From assembly GCA_003056425.1 (NCBI GenBank), contig PYVY01000004.1, forward strand, positions 124,001 through 188,000: a stretch of 64,000 bases of DNA. Reading direction: 5' to 3'. Each line of letters opens with the position of its first letter. The first letter of the stretch is position 1. Below the pieces are notes generated by a model. That model saw nothing but the letters and a program-made list of their open reading frames with translations. It was not told where the DNA came from and searched no databases. Below are positions 13,770 to 23,916 of this stretch, piece by piece. The translations under genes were made by a program, and so were the position numbers. Source of the DNA: Alteromonas indica. GTDB lineage: Bacteria > Pseudomonadota > Gammaproteobacteria > Enterobacterales > Alteromonadaceae.

Positions 13770-15785
13770 ATGAGTCGAGGTTTCGAATTAGTCTCAAAAT
13801 ACCAGCCATCCGGCGATCAGCCCAAAGCCATTGCCTCGTTAATTGATGGGCTGGATAGCGGACTCGTGGCGCAGACGCTGCTGGGAGTTACCGGATCTGG
13901 TAAAACCTTTACCATGGCAAATGTTATCGCCTCGGTACAACGGCCAACCTTGATTCTGGCTCACAACAAGACGCTGGCTGCCCAGTTATATGGCGAAATG
14001 AAGGAATTTTTCCCTAATAATGCGGTGGAATACTTTGTATCTTACTACGATTACTACCAGCCCGAGGCATATGTTCCGAGTACCGATACCTTTATTGAAA
14101 AGGATTCGTCGATTAATGAACATATAGAGCAAATGCGCTTATCGGCGACCAAAGCGCTGATGGAGCGACGAGATGTAGTTATCGTCGCCAGTGTATCGGC
14201 TATATACGGGCTGGGCGATCCTGAATCTTATATGAAAATGCTGTTGCATTTGCGTAAAGGCGACACGATGGACCAGCGAGATATATTGCGCCGGTTAGCT
14301 GAGTTGCAGTACAGCCGTAACGACATTGCTTTTGAGCGAGGCAACTTCCGGGTGCGTGGCGATGTCATCGATATTTTTCCTGCCGATTCTGAGAAACAGG
14401 CGGTACGGGTAGAATTATTTGACGATGAGATTGATAACATTAGCTTATTCGACCCGCTTACTGGCGAGGTGGAAAAACGCGTAGTGCGGGCCACGGTGTT
14501 TCCTAAAACTCACTATGTCACCCCCCGTGAAAAAATTCTTGATGCCATTGAAAAAATCAAAGAAGAACTGAAAGATCGCAAAGATCAGCTAAAAAGCGTC
14601 AACAAGTTACTTGAAGAACAGCGGATTTCTCAGCGCACGCAATTTGATGTGGAAATGATGCTGGAGTTAGGCTATTGCTCAGGTATCGAGAACTACTCGC
14701 GTTATCTGTCGGGCCGTGCGCCGGGCGAGCCGCCGCCAACGCTACTGGACTATTTTCCAGCCGATGGACTGATGTTTATTGATGAGTCTCACGTTACGGT
14801 GTCTCAAGTTGGCGCAATGTACAAGGGCGATCGATCGCGCAAAGAAACGTTAGTTGAATATGGTTTCCGGTTGCCTTCAGCGTTAGACAACCGGCCCTTG
14901 AAATTTGATGAGTTTGAGCAAATTTGCCCACAGACAGTATACGTTTCAGCTACGCCAGGTAACTATGAGTTACAAAAATGCGATAACGATATTGTCGAGC
15001 AGGTAGTTCGTCCCACGGGCTTGCTGGATCCGGAAATTGAGGTTCGCCCGGTCGCCACGCAGGTGGATGATGTATTATCCGAAATCCATAAACGGGTTGA
15101 AGTAGATGAGCGGGTGCTTATTACTACACTGACCAAGCGTATGGCAGAAGATTTAAGTGAATACCTTAACGAACACGGCGTGAAAGTGCGTTATCTGCAT
15201 TCAGATATCGATACGGTAGAACGGATGGAAATTATCCGCGATTTGCGGTTGGGTAAATTCGATGTATTGGTCGGCATAAACCTATTACGTGAAGGTCTGG
15301 ATATGCCGGAAGTTTCGCTGGTGGCGATTCTTGATGCAGATAAAGAAGGCTTCTTGCGTGCCGAGCGCTCTTTGATACAGACTATCGGACGTGCCGCGCG
15401 CCATCTAAACGGCAGAGCTATTTTGTATGGCGACACGATTACTAAATCAATGCAAAAAGCCATTGATGAAACCAACCGGCGCCGGGAAAAGCAAGAAGCG
15501 TACAATCTGGAGCATGGCGTAACCCCGCAAAGCTTGAACAAACCTATTACCGATATTATGGATCTTGGTGATAGTAAAAACAGCGATCCGGGCAGGGTAC
15601 GTTTACGCAAAATGGGAGATAAGAAAAAAGGTCAGGATACGATCAATCCTACCGATCTTATGGCCCGTATAGCGGAATTAGAAAAACAGATGTTTGAGTC
15701 GGCCCGCGAGCTGGAATTTGAAAAAGCGGCCTCGATACGCGATGAGGTGGAAACCTTACGTAAACAGGTAGTAGCTTTATCTTAG
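13770..15785 (+). CDS. uvrB: UvrABC excision nuclease subunit B
   Basis: 671 residues (E. coli 673). UvrB is the damage-verifying helicase-like subunit of nucleotide excision repair; it is loaded by UvrA and recruits UvrC. Walker A is GVTGSGKT with Lys45; the DNA-probing beta-hairpin is [12 protein letters not shown] (about residues 92-103); the DEAD-like box is FIDESHVT; motif VI is QTIGRAARH. The C-terminal UVR coiled-coil that binds UvrC is present ([17 protein letters not shown]). In E. coli uvrB is SOS-induced; here no LexA box lies immediately upstream, but one is at 11623-11642, before the MATE gene. Confidence 0.99.
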   Translation: MSRGFELVSKYQPSGDQPKAIASLIDGLDSGLVAQTLLGVTGSGKTFTMANVIASVQRPTLILAHNKTLAAQLYGEMKEFFPNNAVEYFVSYYDYYQPEAYVPSTDTFIEKDSSINEHIEQMRLSATKALMERRDVVIVASVSAIYGLGDPESYMKMLLHLRKGDTMDQRDILRRLAELQYSRNDIAFERGNFRVRGDVIDIFPADSEKQAVRVELFDDEIDNISLFDPLTGEVEKRVVRATVFPKTHYVTPREKILDAIEKIKEELKDRKDQLKSVNKLLEEQRISQRTQFDVEMMLELGYCSGIENYSRYLSGRAPGEPPPTLLDYFPADGLMFIDESHVTVSQVGAMYKGDRSRKETLVEYGFRLPSALDNRPLKFDEFEQICPQTVYVSATPGNYELQKCDNDIVEQVVRPTGLLDPEIEVRPVATQVDDVLSEIHKRVEVDERVLITTLTKRMAEDLSEYLNEHGVKVRYLHSDIDTVERMEIIRDLRLGKFDVLVGINLLREGLDMPEVSLVAILDADKEGFLRAERSLIQTIGRAARHLNGRAILYGDTITKSMQKAIDETNRRREKQEAYNLEHGVTPQSLNKPITDIMDLGDSKNSDPGRVRLRKMGDKKKGQDTINPTDLMARIAELEKQMFESARELEFEKAASIRDEVETLRKQVVALS

Positions 15786-15960
15786 TAGCCTACTAAAAAA
15801 TGCGCAGAACAGTATCGGCCATAATACTTAAGTTTTGCGTGTTTTTTTTTGGATTGGGGTAATGAATTAATTAAACTGCAAAAATCCCGTTGTAATCCCG
15901 CTAAGGGTTGCCTATTATGGCATTTAGAGTATCTATAACTATACCTAAAACGGTGCGTTC

Positions 15961-16887
15961 ATGTTGAATCGATTACAAGAGTCGGACATTAAACTCTTAC
16001 GTGTATTTTACGCAGTAGCTAGCTGTAATGGCTTTACCGCAGCAGAGCCGGTTTTGCGCATGCAGCGGCCTAATATCAGTGCTGCCATTAAGAAGCTTGA
16101 AGAGCGCCTAGATTTGGTACTGTGCCACCGCGGACGCGGCGGTTTTCAGATGACCAAAGAAGGCGAAGTCGTCTTTCAGGAAACCAAACGTATTTTTAAT
16201 GCGTTCGATAACTTCGTGTTTAATCTGAAATCGCTGCATGACGACTATTCGGGCCACATCACCTTGGTACTGATGTCGGGTTTGCCACTGTCTATTCACC
16301 TGGCGGTGAGTAAAGCGGTAAAAAGTACCATGAAGAAATTCGATGACATTCACGTCAATATACAAACGCGGCTGTACAACGAAGTTGAGCATGTAGCGTT
16401 ATCCGGCGAATGCCATTTGGTTATCTCCACCTACGATATGGTAAAACCTGAATCCGTAACTTTTCACCCAATCGGGGTGAAGTGTAAGGGCCGTTTGTAT
16501 TGTTCGCCTACCCATACGTTGGCGCGTTACCGGGATACCGAACTGCCTGATGAGATAAAAATTGAAGATTATCCGGCTATTGGTTTGTCAGGATTGTCTT
16601 CAGCCAATTATATTGAAGATGATCACCGCTTAGCTATACAAACATTTTCCGACTCCTACGACGCGGCGATGTCGGCAGTTATGACGGGTGAATACATTGG
16701 CTTGTTGCCGGATTTCATGGCCAAAGAGCAAGGCGCAAGCTTGGGCTTGGTTCCTATCGCTAATGGTAGCCTGTTCAATTTTGAACATGAATTATTTGTG
16801 ATGAACGGAAAGAACACCCGGCTAAATCCTGTTCTACGACACTGTATTAAAGAATTGTCTTACTTTATTGCAGAAAGCCAGAAGTAA
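15961..16887 (+). CDS. LysR-family transcriptional regulator
   Basis: 308 residues. An N-terminal winged helix-turn-helix (about residues 8-66: LLRVFYAVASCNGFTAAEP ... AAIKKLEERL) is followed by a periplasmic-binding-protein-like effector domain (about 93-300). The recognition helix region (MQRPNISAAIKKLEERLDL) is typical. Neither neighbour is divergently transcribed from a shared promoter, so its target is not given by context. No strong ribosome-binding site is visible. Confidence 0.9.
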   Translation: MLNRLQESDIKLLRVFYAVASCNGFTAAEPVLRMQRPNISAAIKKLEERLDLVLCHRGRGGFQMTKEGEVVFQETKRIFNAFDNFVFNLKSLHDDYSGHITLVLMSGLPLSIHLAVSKAVKSTMKKFDDIHVNIQTRLYNEVEHVALSGECHLVISTYDMVKPESVTFHPIGVKCKGRLYCSPTHTLARYRDTELPDEIKIEDYPAIGLSGLSSANYIEDDHRLAIQTFSDSYDAAMSAVMTGEYIGLLPDFMAKEQGASLGLVPIANGSLFNFEHELFVMNGKNTRLNPVLRHCIKELSYFIAESQK

Positions 16888-16895
16888 CAAAGGTA

Positions 16896-16919
16896 TGGCC
16901 CCTATTAGTGATGGGGCCA
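16896..16919 (+). terminator. Possible weak terminator after the LysR gene
   Basis: TGGCCCC, 10-nt loop, GGGGCCA directly after the LysR stop. A GC-rich 7-bp stem without a T-run; it may act as a transcript-end structure, but is not a classical terminator. Confidence 0.35.
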
Positions 16920-16983
16920 GGCTTCCAAAGCAGCGTATTTGCGCTACGGTAACGCGGGGCGCAGTGCTATGGTTAAGGGCGTG

Positions 16984-17643
16984 CTACCCTTCATATTCCA
17001 ACGGATCCTTCACCTTATTTTCGGCAAAAGCTTCCAGTCGCTCCTGGCAGGCGCCACATTGCCCACAGGCCTTTTCGCGGCCGTTATAGCAGGTCCAGGT
17101 TTGGCGATAATCCAGGCCCATTTTCAGACCATCGGTTAGAATCGCAATTTTACTTTCGTGCAGATACGGCGTAACAATTTCCACCGGTGTATAATTAGCG
17201 ATGTGACATACCTGGTTCATTTTTTCTACAAACTCTGGGCGGCAATCAGGATAAATAGCATGATCGCCAGAATGTGCCCCGTAGTACACTTTGGTCGCGT
17301 CGAGAGATACCGCATAGCCTACTGCCAGTGACAGTAAAATCATGTTGCGGTTAGGTACCACCGTAGTTTGCATGCTGGGCTCTTCATAGTGGCCTTCAGG
17401 AACATCAATGTCACTGGTTAACGCTGATCCACCAACAATACTATTAATCGCTGAAATATCGACAATTTTATGTGGAACGTTTAGTTGCTTACACACACTG
17501 GCCGCATAATCGAGTTCCTTTTTATGGCGCTGGCCATAGTCGAAAGATAGTGCATAGGGCTGTTTGCCCTGAGCCAGTGCTTTGTGCAACACGGTGTATG
17601 AGTCCATACCACCGGAATAGATAACAACAACATTTTCAGTCAT
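16984..17643 (-). CDS. queC: 7-cyano-7-deazaguanine synthase (QueC)
   Basis: 219 residues from the ATG at 17643 ([15 protein letters not shown]), chosen because GAGGA lies about 10 nt upstream; an in-frame ATG at 17673 would add ten residues with no good signal. QueC converts 7-carboxy-7-deazaguanine to preQ0 using ATP and ammonia in queuosine synthesis. The PP-loop is SGGMDS and the C-terminal zinc site is [15 protein letters not shown]. Divergent from queE, 84 bp apart. Confidence 0.97.
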   Translation of the reverse strand: MTENVVVIYSGGMDSYTVLHKALAQGKQPYALSFDYGQRHKKELDYAASVCKQLNVPHKIVDISAINSIVGGSALTSDIDVPEGHYEEPSMQTTVVPNRNMILLSLAVGYAVSLDATKVYYGAHSGDHAIYPDCRPEFVEKMNQVCHIANYTPVEIVTPYLHESKIAILTDGLKMGLDYRQTWTCYNGREKACGQCGACQERLEAFAENKVKDPLEYEG

Positions 17644-17727
17644 GGAAAATTTATCCTCAAATAATGCCCGCAACTTTGTCCGAATCTTGGTAAAATTCCA
17701 CTCAGACTATGCAGTAAGGGGCTTGAT

Positions 17728-18408
17728 TTGACCACACAACAGTTAAGCATTAACGAAGTATTTGAAACTATCCAGGGGGAAGGGTTTCATACTGGTGTTC
17801 CGGCTATATTTCTTCGCCTGCAGGGCTGCCCGGTAGGTTGCCCGTGGTGTGATACCAAGCATACCTGGACCCTGGACGATGCTTTTTTAACTACCGCAGA
17901 GGCGGTGGTAGAAAAACCACAGGAAAGTGAAGCCTATTTTGATGCAGACGAAAATGCTGTGCTGGCCTTGTTTGAACAGCTAAAGTATACCGCGAAACAT
18001 GTTGTCATTACAGGCGGCGAGCCATGTATGTATGATTTGATTCCGCTAACCCGTTTGTTACATCAACATGGCTATTCCACCCAAATTGAAACCAGCGGTA
18101 CTTATGAGGTGAAATGTGATGACGACACATGGGTTACGGTCTCACCGAAAGTTGATATGAAAGGGGGGATGCGGGTACTCACCAGCGCATTACACCGGGC
18201 TAACGAAATTAAACATCCGGTGGCAATGGAGCGCCATGTTGAAGAGCTTGATGCCTTGCTGGCGCGGTTGGGTGGTCAGTTACCTGCCCATATTTGCCTG
18301 CAACCTATTTCGCAGCAGCAACGTGCCACCGATTTGGTTATCAAAACATGTATTGAACGCAATTGGCGACTGTCGTTACAAACTCACAAATATATTGGTA
18401 TTGAATAA
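17728..18408 (+). CDS. queE: 7-carboxy-7-deazaguanine synthase (QueE), radical SAM
   Basis: 226 residues with a TTG start preceded by AAGGGG at a 7-nt spacing. QueE rearranges 6-carboxytetrahydropterin to the deazaguanine ring, the step before QueC. The radical-SAM cluster motif is the QueE-type C-x3-C-x2-C (CPVGCPWC), followed by the GGEP motif (ITGGEPCMYDL). Divergent neighbour queC acts next in the same pathway, so the short region between them probably holds both promoters. Confidence 0.97.
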   Translation: MTTQQLSINEVFETIQGEGFHTGVPAIFLRLQGCPVGCPWCDTKHTWTLDDAFLTTAEAVVEKPQESEAYFDADENAVLALFEQLKYTAKHVVITGGEPCMYDLIPLTRLLHQHGYSTQIETSGTYEVKCDDDTWVTVSPKVDMKGGMRVLTSALHRANEIKHPVAMERHVEELDALLARLGGQLPAHICLQPISQQQRATDLVIKTCIERNWRLSLQTHKYIGIE

Positions 18409-18427
18409 TAGTCGGGAAGAGAAGGGT

Positions 18428-19309
18428 ATGTATCTGGGACGTAAGTTGACAACGGTTTTGGCAGGCGTGTTATTAATGTCGCTCAGCGGTGTGCATGTGA
18501 GTGCCGCTACCTGGACGATTACGTACCCACGGCCCCTGACTGATAACGATCTGCGCGCTGAATATCCGATTGCTTTACTTACCTTGGCACTGGAAAAAAC
18601 CGGGGTTAAGTACACTTTATTACCCTCTGAGCGGATTTTGCTGCAAGGTAAGGCGTTACGGCAGCTAAAAGAGAATCGCGAAGTTAATGTGGTTTGGAGT
18701 ATGACCGATGCCCAGCGCGAGAAAGAGCTGTTGCCAATTCGTATTCCCATTGCCAAAGGGCTAATAGGCTGGCGGGTTTTTCTTACGACGAAAAGCCAAT
18801 TGGCCAGTTTTCGAGCCATTGATAGTAAACAGGCATTGTTGAGTAAAACGCCCGTACAGGGTGAAGAGTGGCCTGATACCAAGATATTACAAGCTAATGG
18901 GTTCAACGTATTTACCGTACCGGAATACCCTCAGGCGTTTAATATATTGGAAACCGGCCGCGCCAGCTTTTTTCCCCGGTCGGTCATTGAAATTCAAAAC
19001 GAACTGGACAGCGGAGAGTTAAGCGCCGATATAGTAGTAGAGCCGAGATTAAGCCTGTACTACCCCACGGCAATGTATTTCTTTGTTAACCGTGGCAATG
19101 TTACCTTAGCCAGATTAATTGAAACAGGACTCCAACGGGCCATTGAAGACGGGTCATTTGATGCGCTGTTTAACTCTACTTACCAGGAAACGCTTAAAAA
19201 TCTGGAATTACCCTCACGCACGGTATTTGAATTAGATAACCCGGCGATGCCCCAACATACACCGTTAGAAGATAGCCGATTGTGGTACAAACCCGCGAGT
19301 GTTAAATAG
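18428..19309 (+). CDS. Periplasmic solute-binding-protein-like protein (orphan)
   Basis: 293 residues from the ATG at 18428, preceded by GAGAAGGG; a longer frame from 18236 only overlaps queE. The N-terminus is a signal peptide (MYLGRKLTTVLAGVLLMSLS ... VSA|ATW). The rest resembles the ABC amino-acid binding protein fold, with an early segment TLALEKTGVKYTLLPS and a later one RLIETGLQRAIEDGSFDALF, the usual end of such domains. There are no permease or ATPase genes beside it, so it may bind a ligand for signalling rather than transport. It lies 19 bp after queE and may be co-transcribed. Confidence 0.75.
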   Translation: MYLGRKLTTVLAGVLLMSLSGVHVSAATWTITYPRPLTDNDLRAEYPIALLTLALEKTGVKYTLLPSERILLQGKALRQLKENREVNVVWSMTDAQREKELLPIRIPIAKGLIGWRVFLTTKSQLASFRAIDSKQALLSKTPVQGEEWPDTKILQANGFNVFTVPEYPQAFNILETGRASFFPRSVIEIQNELDSGELSADIVVEPRLSLYYPTAMYFFVNRGNVTLARLIETGLQRAIEDGSFDALFNSTYQETLKNLELPSRTVFELDNPAMPQHTPLEDSRLWYKPASVK

Positions 19310-19534
19310 CTTAAGTCTGATGGTGTGAGTTAGTTGTCAGGCCCCTAGATAAAAAAACCTAGAGGTGAAGAATCGACCGTCGCTACGGTCATGCTGTGCG
19401 CAATGTCAGCAGGCTTTGGGGGACCTTTTTTGCGCGCCTATACCCTGACAGGCCATCACATAGCATAGCCCCTGGAAACAGCAAACGTGTTTTACCGACC
19501 GGCGGTATGGGTTGTAAATATTTATTTTTATTTT

Positions 19535-19568
19535 AAAAAAAAGGGTGGTCATAGGACCACCCTTTTTC
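19535..19568. terminator. Bidirectional intrinsic terminator
   Basis: GGGTGGTC (19543-19550), loop ATAG, GACCACCC (19555-19562), with an A-run before and a T-run after. It can end both the plus-strand binding-protein gene and the minus-strand GlyGly-CTERM gene. Confidence 0.9.
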
Positions 19569-19586
19569 TATTATTTTATTAACTGT

Positions 19587-22013
19587 TTAGGCTCTTTTCA
19601 CCGTAAAACGGCGACGTAAACCTATCAGAGCCAACGATAATAAGCCCAATACTGAAAGCGAACCACCGCCTCCAGAATCGCCACCGCTGGTAGTACCGCC
19701 GCCGCTATCACCACCAGTGTCGCCGCCGCTATCACCACCAGAGTCGCCGCCGCTATCACCACCCGAGTCGCCGCCGCTATCGCCACCCGAGTCGCCGCCG
19801 CTATCACCACCAGCGTCACCGCCGCTGTCGCCACCTGAACCGGTATCGTCAGAAGCTACAAAACCTACGTTTTTATAGAGATAGTCGCTGCCGAAGCCCA
19901 CTTTAAGCATTACTATCTGACTGTCTTTACCATCGAACAAATCTGCCGGGGCCGTCACAGTTACCGTCGATTCACCATTTGCCGATGCAACGTCAAATTC
20001 AGGCGTCCAGTCCGTAAAGCCTTCGGTTAGCACAGTAACAGAAACATCTTCAGCCGCGACGGTTTCCGTCACCGTCACCGCAACGTCACCGCCATTGCTG
20101 GTAGCCTTACCTACTAACTTTTCGCTATACGCACGTGGTACGGCATTAAACAAGCCGCGCATATCTAAGTGCAATGAATAGGTGTCGGTGGTACCGGCCA
20201 AATTCACATACATAGTAACCAATTGCGGCTGTAGCTCGGTAGCGTTAAGCGAAGCAATCCACTCCAAAGCGTTCCGATAATCACTATCAATATCAATAGT
20301 GAGGGTACGGTTGTTGCCAGAACCGGTAACCGTTGCCGTTAAGAATTTACGGATGTCGGCTGCCGCACTTGTATCGTCATAGGGCACATTGGTGTACTGA
20401 ACATTGACCAATTTAGCAATATACAGATCCAGGTCAGCGTTGTTGACGTTAGCATCAGTTACATAAATTGGCACCGATGTAGATGCGCCTGGTACCGTTG
20501 AAACGTTGATATTATCCACATGAATCTGTGAATTACCGCGGTACTCTTGCATCGCCCGAATAATAGGTAGCGTATTGTCGTCAAACTGAACCCAGTTAAT
20601 AACAATAAGACAACCATCTGTGTCCGGGTCTATCGACGCACTTGATGCTGTTGTATTGCCGTCAAACGGCACATTACTGTTCACGGTATAGGCGTCAATA
20701 TCAGCCCGATACAAATTACAGTTATAGCTGGAATTGAAAATATCTTGTTCAATGTTGCCCGGTAACGGGGTCCAGCTCAATGTGACACTTGAATCGCTTA
20801 TTTGCAAAGACGAGTCGCTTTTCAGGTTCGTCGAATTTGCCAGTATCGGCCCAGCTTTACGTAAAAACTGTGCGTTATCAGCGGTATCACTACCACTGTT
20901 TACACCAATCGTGACGCCTTCTGCAGTTTTGGACGGATCAGAAAACAGAGCCACACGTGTAGCGTCCTGATCATTGTCCGATGCCATCAAGGTGGCGACC
21001 ACGCCATCTTCAACAAATGCATAAGGCAGCGCGCCGGCCACAACTTGTTCCAGTGAACTTCGTTCGTGGTTCAGGCCAAGGTTATGACCAAAAGCATGGG
21101 CCAGACTTGAGCTGCTAAAGGGCTTATAACGAAGGTGAGAATCTTTTGAGAAATATAGAAACTGACCTACACGGGATTCATCACTGTCGGTCACTACCAG
21201 CGAGTTCGCCCGACTAAATGTACCATCGTCAAAATCACTTAAATGTACCGTGTTAATAAAATCTGATTCGCCCGCGCCGTACTCAGATTTGGCCATAACA
21301 TCGTCATCACCAAAGAAATCCCCGTCGTCATCTTCAATAAGATAAAAGTTAGTGGGGCTTAGTGAAAAAGAGGTTACGCCAGCCTCGACAAGCGCGTTGT
21401 TAAATACTTCCACATCCTGAGCTAATATAGCTAAGGGGCTGGTGTCAGTATCAGTATCGGCAGCAGTGGCTTCTGCTTCCACAAAGGATGCAGCCGAAAT
21501 AAAGAACGTTGCACCGGTCGCATCTGTCGACTCAAAGCCATCTTCGGCATTGACACTGATGCTGTTAGCGGCTTGCGGACGCATGGAAACCCATGCCGGT
21601 GAGGCCGTAGTAGAAGCCACCATTGGGGTGACAGGCTCCGCGCCGGTTGCATGCAATTTATATTGCGTTAAGGTGGCAGAATTGCTGCTCACACTTAAGG
21701 TTTTTTGCACACCATTATCAAACAGTGTGGCATTAATTGTGTCGTTTTGTTGCCTTACCCACAACCTGTTACTGTTGCTGGTAGACGCATAGATGTAGGT
21801 GGTACCGAACCGGTCTGTTTTGCTGTTTTCAAATTGATAGGCTGTATCGTTAACAACAATGTCTGACTGATAGTTCAGCGCATTTTCCAGACTGCCGGCA
21901 TCTACAGTATTAACTGTTTCGCTCTTGGTGCTGTAATCAGCATGTTCTGCGGCAAATCCGTTTTGAGCAAAAGCCATTGCGATGGCTAATGATAGTGTCG
22001 CCTGTTTAAGCAT
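19587..22013 (-). CDS. Secreted GlyGly-CTERM metzincin-like protein with altered active site
   Basis: 808 residues. Signal peptide: MLKQATLSLAIAMAFAQNGF ending in AA. A metzincin-type zinc motif HAFGHNLGLNH starts at His306: it has the three His and Gly of HExxHxxGxxH, but the catalytic Glu is Ala307 (codon GCT), so peptidase activity is doubtful. Acidic and Thr/Ser-rich beta domains follow. Before the C-terminus lies a GGDS repeat linker (about residues 725-780), then a GlyGly-CTERM signal: GGGGSLSVLGLLSLALIGL plus a basic end. Such tails are cut by rhombosortase and go with type II secretion to the cell surface. Closest known theme: reprolysin-like GlyGly-CTERM peptidases. Monocistronic. 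Confidence 0.8.
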   Translation of the reverse strand: MLKQATLSLAIAMAFAQNGFAAEHADYSTKSETVNTVDAGSLENALNYQSDIVVNDTAYQFENSKTDRFGTTYIYASTSNSNRLWVRQQNDTINATLFDNGVQKTLSVSSNSATLTQYKLHATGAEPVTPMVASTTASPAWVSMRPQAANSISVNAEDGFESTDATGATFFISAASFVEAEATAADTDTDTSPLAILAQDVEVFNNALVEAGVTSFSLSPTNFYLIEDDDGDFFGDDDVMAKSEYGAGESDFINTVHLSDFDDGTFSRANSLVVTDSDESRVGQFLYFSKDSHLRYKPFSSSSLAHAFGHNLGLNHERSSLEQVVAGALPYAFVEDGVVATLMASDNDQDATRVALFSDPSKTAEGVTIGVNSGSDTADNAQFLRKAGPILANSTNLKSDSSLQISDSSVTLSWTPLPGNIEQDIFNSSYNCNLYRADIDAYTVNSNVPFDGNTTASSASIDPDTDGCLIVINWVQFDDNTLPIIRAMQEYRGNSQIHVDNINVSTVPGASTSVPIYVTDANVNNADLDLYIAKLVNVQYTNVPYDDTSAAADIRKFLTATVTGSGNNRTLTIDIDSDYRNALEWIASLNATELQPQLVTMYVNLAGTTDTYSLHLDMRGLFNAVPRAYSEKLVGKATSNGGDVAVTVTETVAAEDVSVTVLTEGFTDWTPEFDVASANGESTVTVTAPADLFDGKDSQIVMLKVGFGSDYLYKNVGFVASDDTGSGGDSGGDAGGDSGGDSGGDSGGDSGGDSGGDSGGDSGGDTGGDSGGGTTSGGDSGGGGSLSVLGLLSLALIGLRRRFTVKRA

Positions 22014-22160
22014 ACTTTTCCTTTAAAATTGCCATCGATAAATCAGTAGCAACCCTTTTTTATTAATCTCGCGGTTTATATAGCACTTTGGTTCGCTCGG
22101 ATCAGTCTCAACCTACAAAAATGGTATGGCTAATTGAAAAATATATGTTTTCTGTATGTT

Positions 22161-22192
22161 AAAAAAAAGCCCGCGGAATGCGAGCTTTTAGA
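22161..22192 (-). terminator. Intrinsic terminator of asnB
   Basis: On the minus strand, AAAAGCTCGC, loop ATTCC, GCGGGCTTTT and a T-run. The stem has one mismatch in the middle. It lies about 50 bp after the asnB stop. Confidence 0.75.
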
Positions 22193-22242
22193 ATACCATA
22201 ATCGCATTAATGCGAATACGGACACTTGATATCAACTTAGGG

Positions 22243-23916
22243 TCAATTGTTCGCGTTAGCGTGCACACCTTTCATCGACCGGCCAGACGGGTCAGCATTG
22301 TTTTTGAAGCTCTCGTCCCATTCCAGTGCTTCGGCGGTGCTACAGGCAATTGACTTACCTCCAGGTACACAGCGGGCGGCACTTTCCTGCGGAAAATAGC
22401 TTTCGAAAACGGTACGGTAGAAATAACCTTCTTTGGTATCTGGGGTATTCACCGGGAACCTGAATTCTGCCGTAGCCATTTGTTTATCGGAAACTTCTGT
22501 TTGAACGTACTCGCGCAGAGAATCAATCCAGGAATAGCCTACGCCATCTCCAAACTGTTCTTTTTGGCGCCACAGCACTTCTTCTGGCAGGGTACTGCCA
22601 TCATCGAAGGCTTTACGTAAAATCCATTTTTCCATTTTTCCATCGCCGCACATTTTATCTTTAGGATTCAACCGCATAGCGACATCGAGGAATTCTTTAT
22701 CAAGGAATGGAACGCGTGCTTCCACGCCCCAGGCACAGGTGGCTTTATTGGCGCGAGCGCAGTCGAACATATGTAAGCGCTCAAGTTTTCTTACCGTTTC
22801 TTCATGAAATTCTTTGGCATTAGGGGCTTTGTGGAAATACAAATAACCACCAAAAATCTCATCGGCGCCCTCACCTGAAAGTACCATCTTAATACCCATT
22901 GCCTTTATCTGACGGCTCATCAGATACATAGGGGTAGCAGCCCGAATGGTGGTCACGTCATACGTTTCCAGCTTGTAAATGACATCCCGTAGCGCGTCCA
23001 GACCTTCCTGAATGGTAAAGTTTACCTCATGGTGCACCGTACCAATCATTTCCGCTACCTTTCTTGCAGCTACCAAATCAGGCGCGCCTTCCAGGCCCAC
23101 TGCAAAGCTATGCAAACGAGGCCACCAGGCCTCAGTCTGATCTTCATCTTCAACACGCTTTGCAACATACTTTGCCGCTACTGCCGACACTAACGAAGAA
23201 TCCAGTCCGCCAGAGAGCAATACAGCGTAAGGCACATCAGACATCAGATGTGACTTTACCGATTTTTCAAATGCGGCTTTCAAATCATCAAGGTTGGTTT
23301 CATTGTCTTTTACGTTATCAAAGCTCATCCAATCCCGCTGATAGTATTTAGTGAGCTTGCCATCTTTGCTCCATAAATAATGTCCAGGGGGGAATTCGCT
23401 AATGGTTTTACATACTGGTGCGAGGGCCTTCATCTCTGATGCAACATAGAAGTTGCCATGTTCATCGTAGCCGGTATACAAGGGAATAATTCCCATGTGG
23501 TCGCGGGCAATCAGGTAGGCGTCCTGCTCATCGTCATACAATACAAAGGCAAACATACCTTGCAGCTTATCGATAAACTCCAGGCCCTGTTGCTTAAATA
23601 ACGGCAAAATAACTTCGCAATCTGAACGTGTTTTAAACGTATAAGGTGTATCGAGGTTTGCCGCCAGTTGCTTGTGATTGTAGATTTCGCCATTCACTGC
23701 CAGGATCTGTTGATTATCCTGGCTAATAAGCGGTTGTGCACCGGTGTCTACATCAACGATGGACAAACGCTCATGGCACAGGATGGTATTGTCATTATTC
23801 CAGACGCCAGACCAGTCAGGGCCGCGATGACGCAGCAGTTTTGCAAGATCCAGCGCTTGGGTTCTGAGTTCAGACGCATCGGTCTTAATATCCAGGATAC
23901 CGAAAATACCACACAT
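22243..23916 (-). CDS. asnB: Asparagine synthetase B (glutamine-hydrolysing)
   Basis: 557 residues (E. coli AsnB 554). It makes asparagine from aspartate with ATP and glutamine. The N-terminal glutaminase domain starts with the catalytic Cys2 (MCGIFGILD), with the family RHRGPD and NGEIYNH motifs; the C-terminal synthetase domain has the PP-loop LLSGGLDSS and the SGEGADE motif. The gene is preceded by GAGAGA. It stands alone with its own terminator. Two tRNA-Asn genes are 11 kb away, with no apparent link. Confidence 0.98.
   Translation of the reverse strand: MCGIFGILDIKTDASELRTQALDLAKLLRHRGPDWSGVWNNDNTILCHERLSIVDVDTGAQPLISQDNQQILAVNGEIYNHKQLAANLDTPYTFKTRSDCEVILPLFKQQGLEFIDKLQGMFAFVLYDDEQDAYLIARDHMGIIPLYTGYDEHGNFYVASEMKALAPVCKTISEFPPGHYLWSKDGKLTKYYQRDWMSFDNVKDNETNLDDLKAAFEKSVKSHLMSDVPYAVLLSGGLDSSLVSAVAAKYVAKRVEDEDQTEAWWPRLHSFAVGLEGAPDLVAARKVAEMIGTVHHEVNFTIQEGLDALRDVIYKLETYDVTTIRAATPMYLMSRQIKAMGIKMVLSGEGADEIFGGYLYFHKAPNAKEFHEETVRKLERLHMFDCARANKATCAWGVEARVPFLDKEFLDVAMRLNPKDKMCGDGKMEKWILRKAFDDGSTLPEEVLWRQKEQFGDGVGYSWIDSLREYVQTEVSDKQMATAEFRFPVNTPDTKEGYFYRTVFESYFPQESAARCVPGGKSIACSTAEALEWDESFKNNADPSGRSMKGVHANANN

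Noticed and set aside
15784..15797. Inverted repeat TTAGT-AGCCT-ACTAA after uvrB
   Set aside because: A 5-bp AT-rich stem followed by As rather than Ts; not a credible terminator.
17644..17727. Possible preQ1 riboswitch between queC and queE
   Set aside because: Only 84 bp between divergent starts, and no preQ1-aptamer-like hairpin with A-rich tail was seen on either strand.
18236..18427. Upstream extension of the binding-protein gene
   Set aside because: It lies within queE in another frame; the ATG at 18428 has a good ribosome-binding site and begins a signal peptide.
19690..19840. Short GC-rich repeats near the end of the GlyGly-CTERM gene
   Set aside because: They encode a GGDS repeat linker in the protein; not a DNA-level element.
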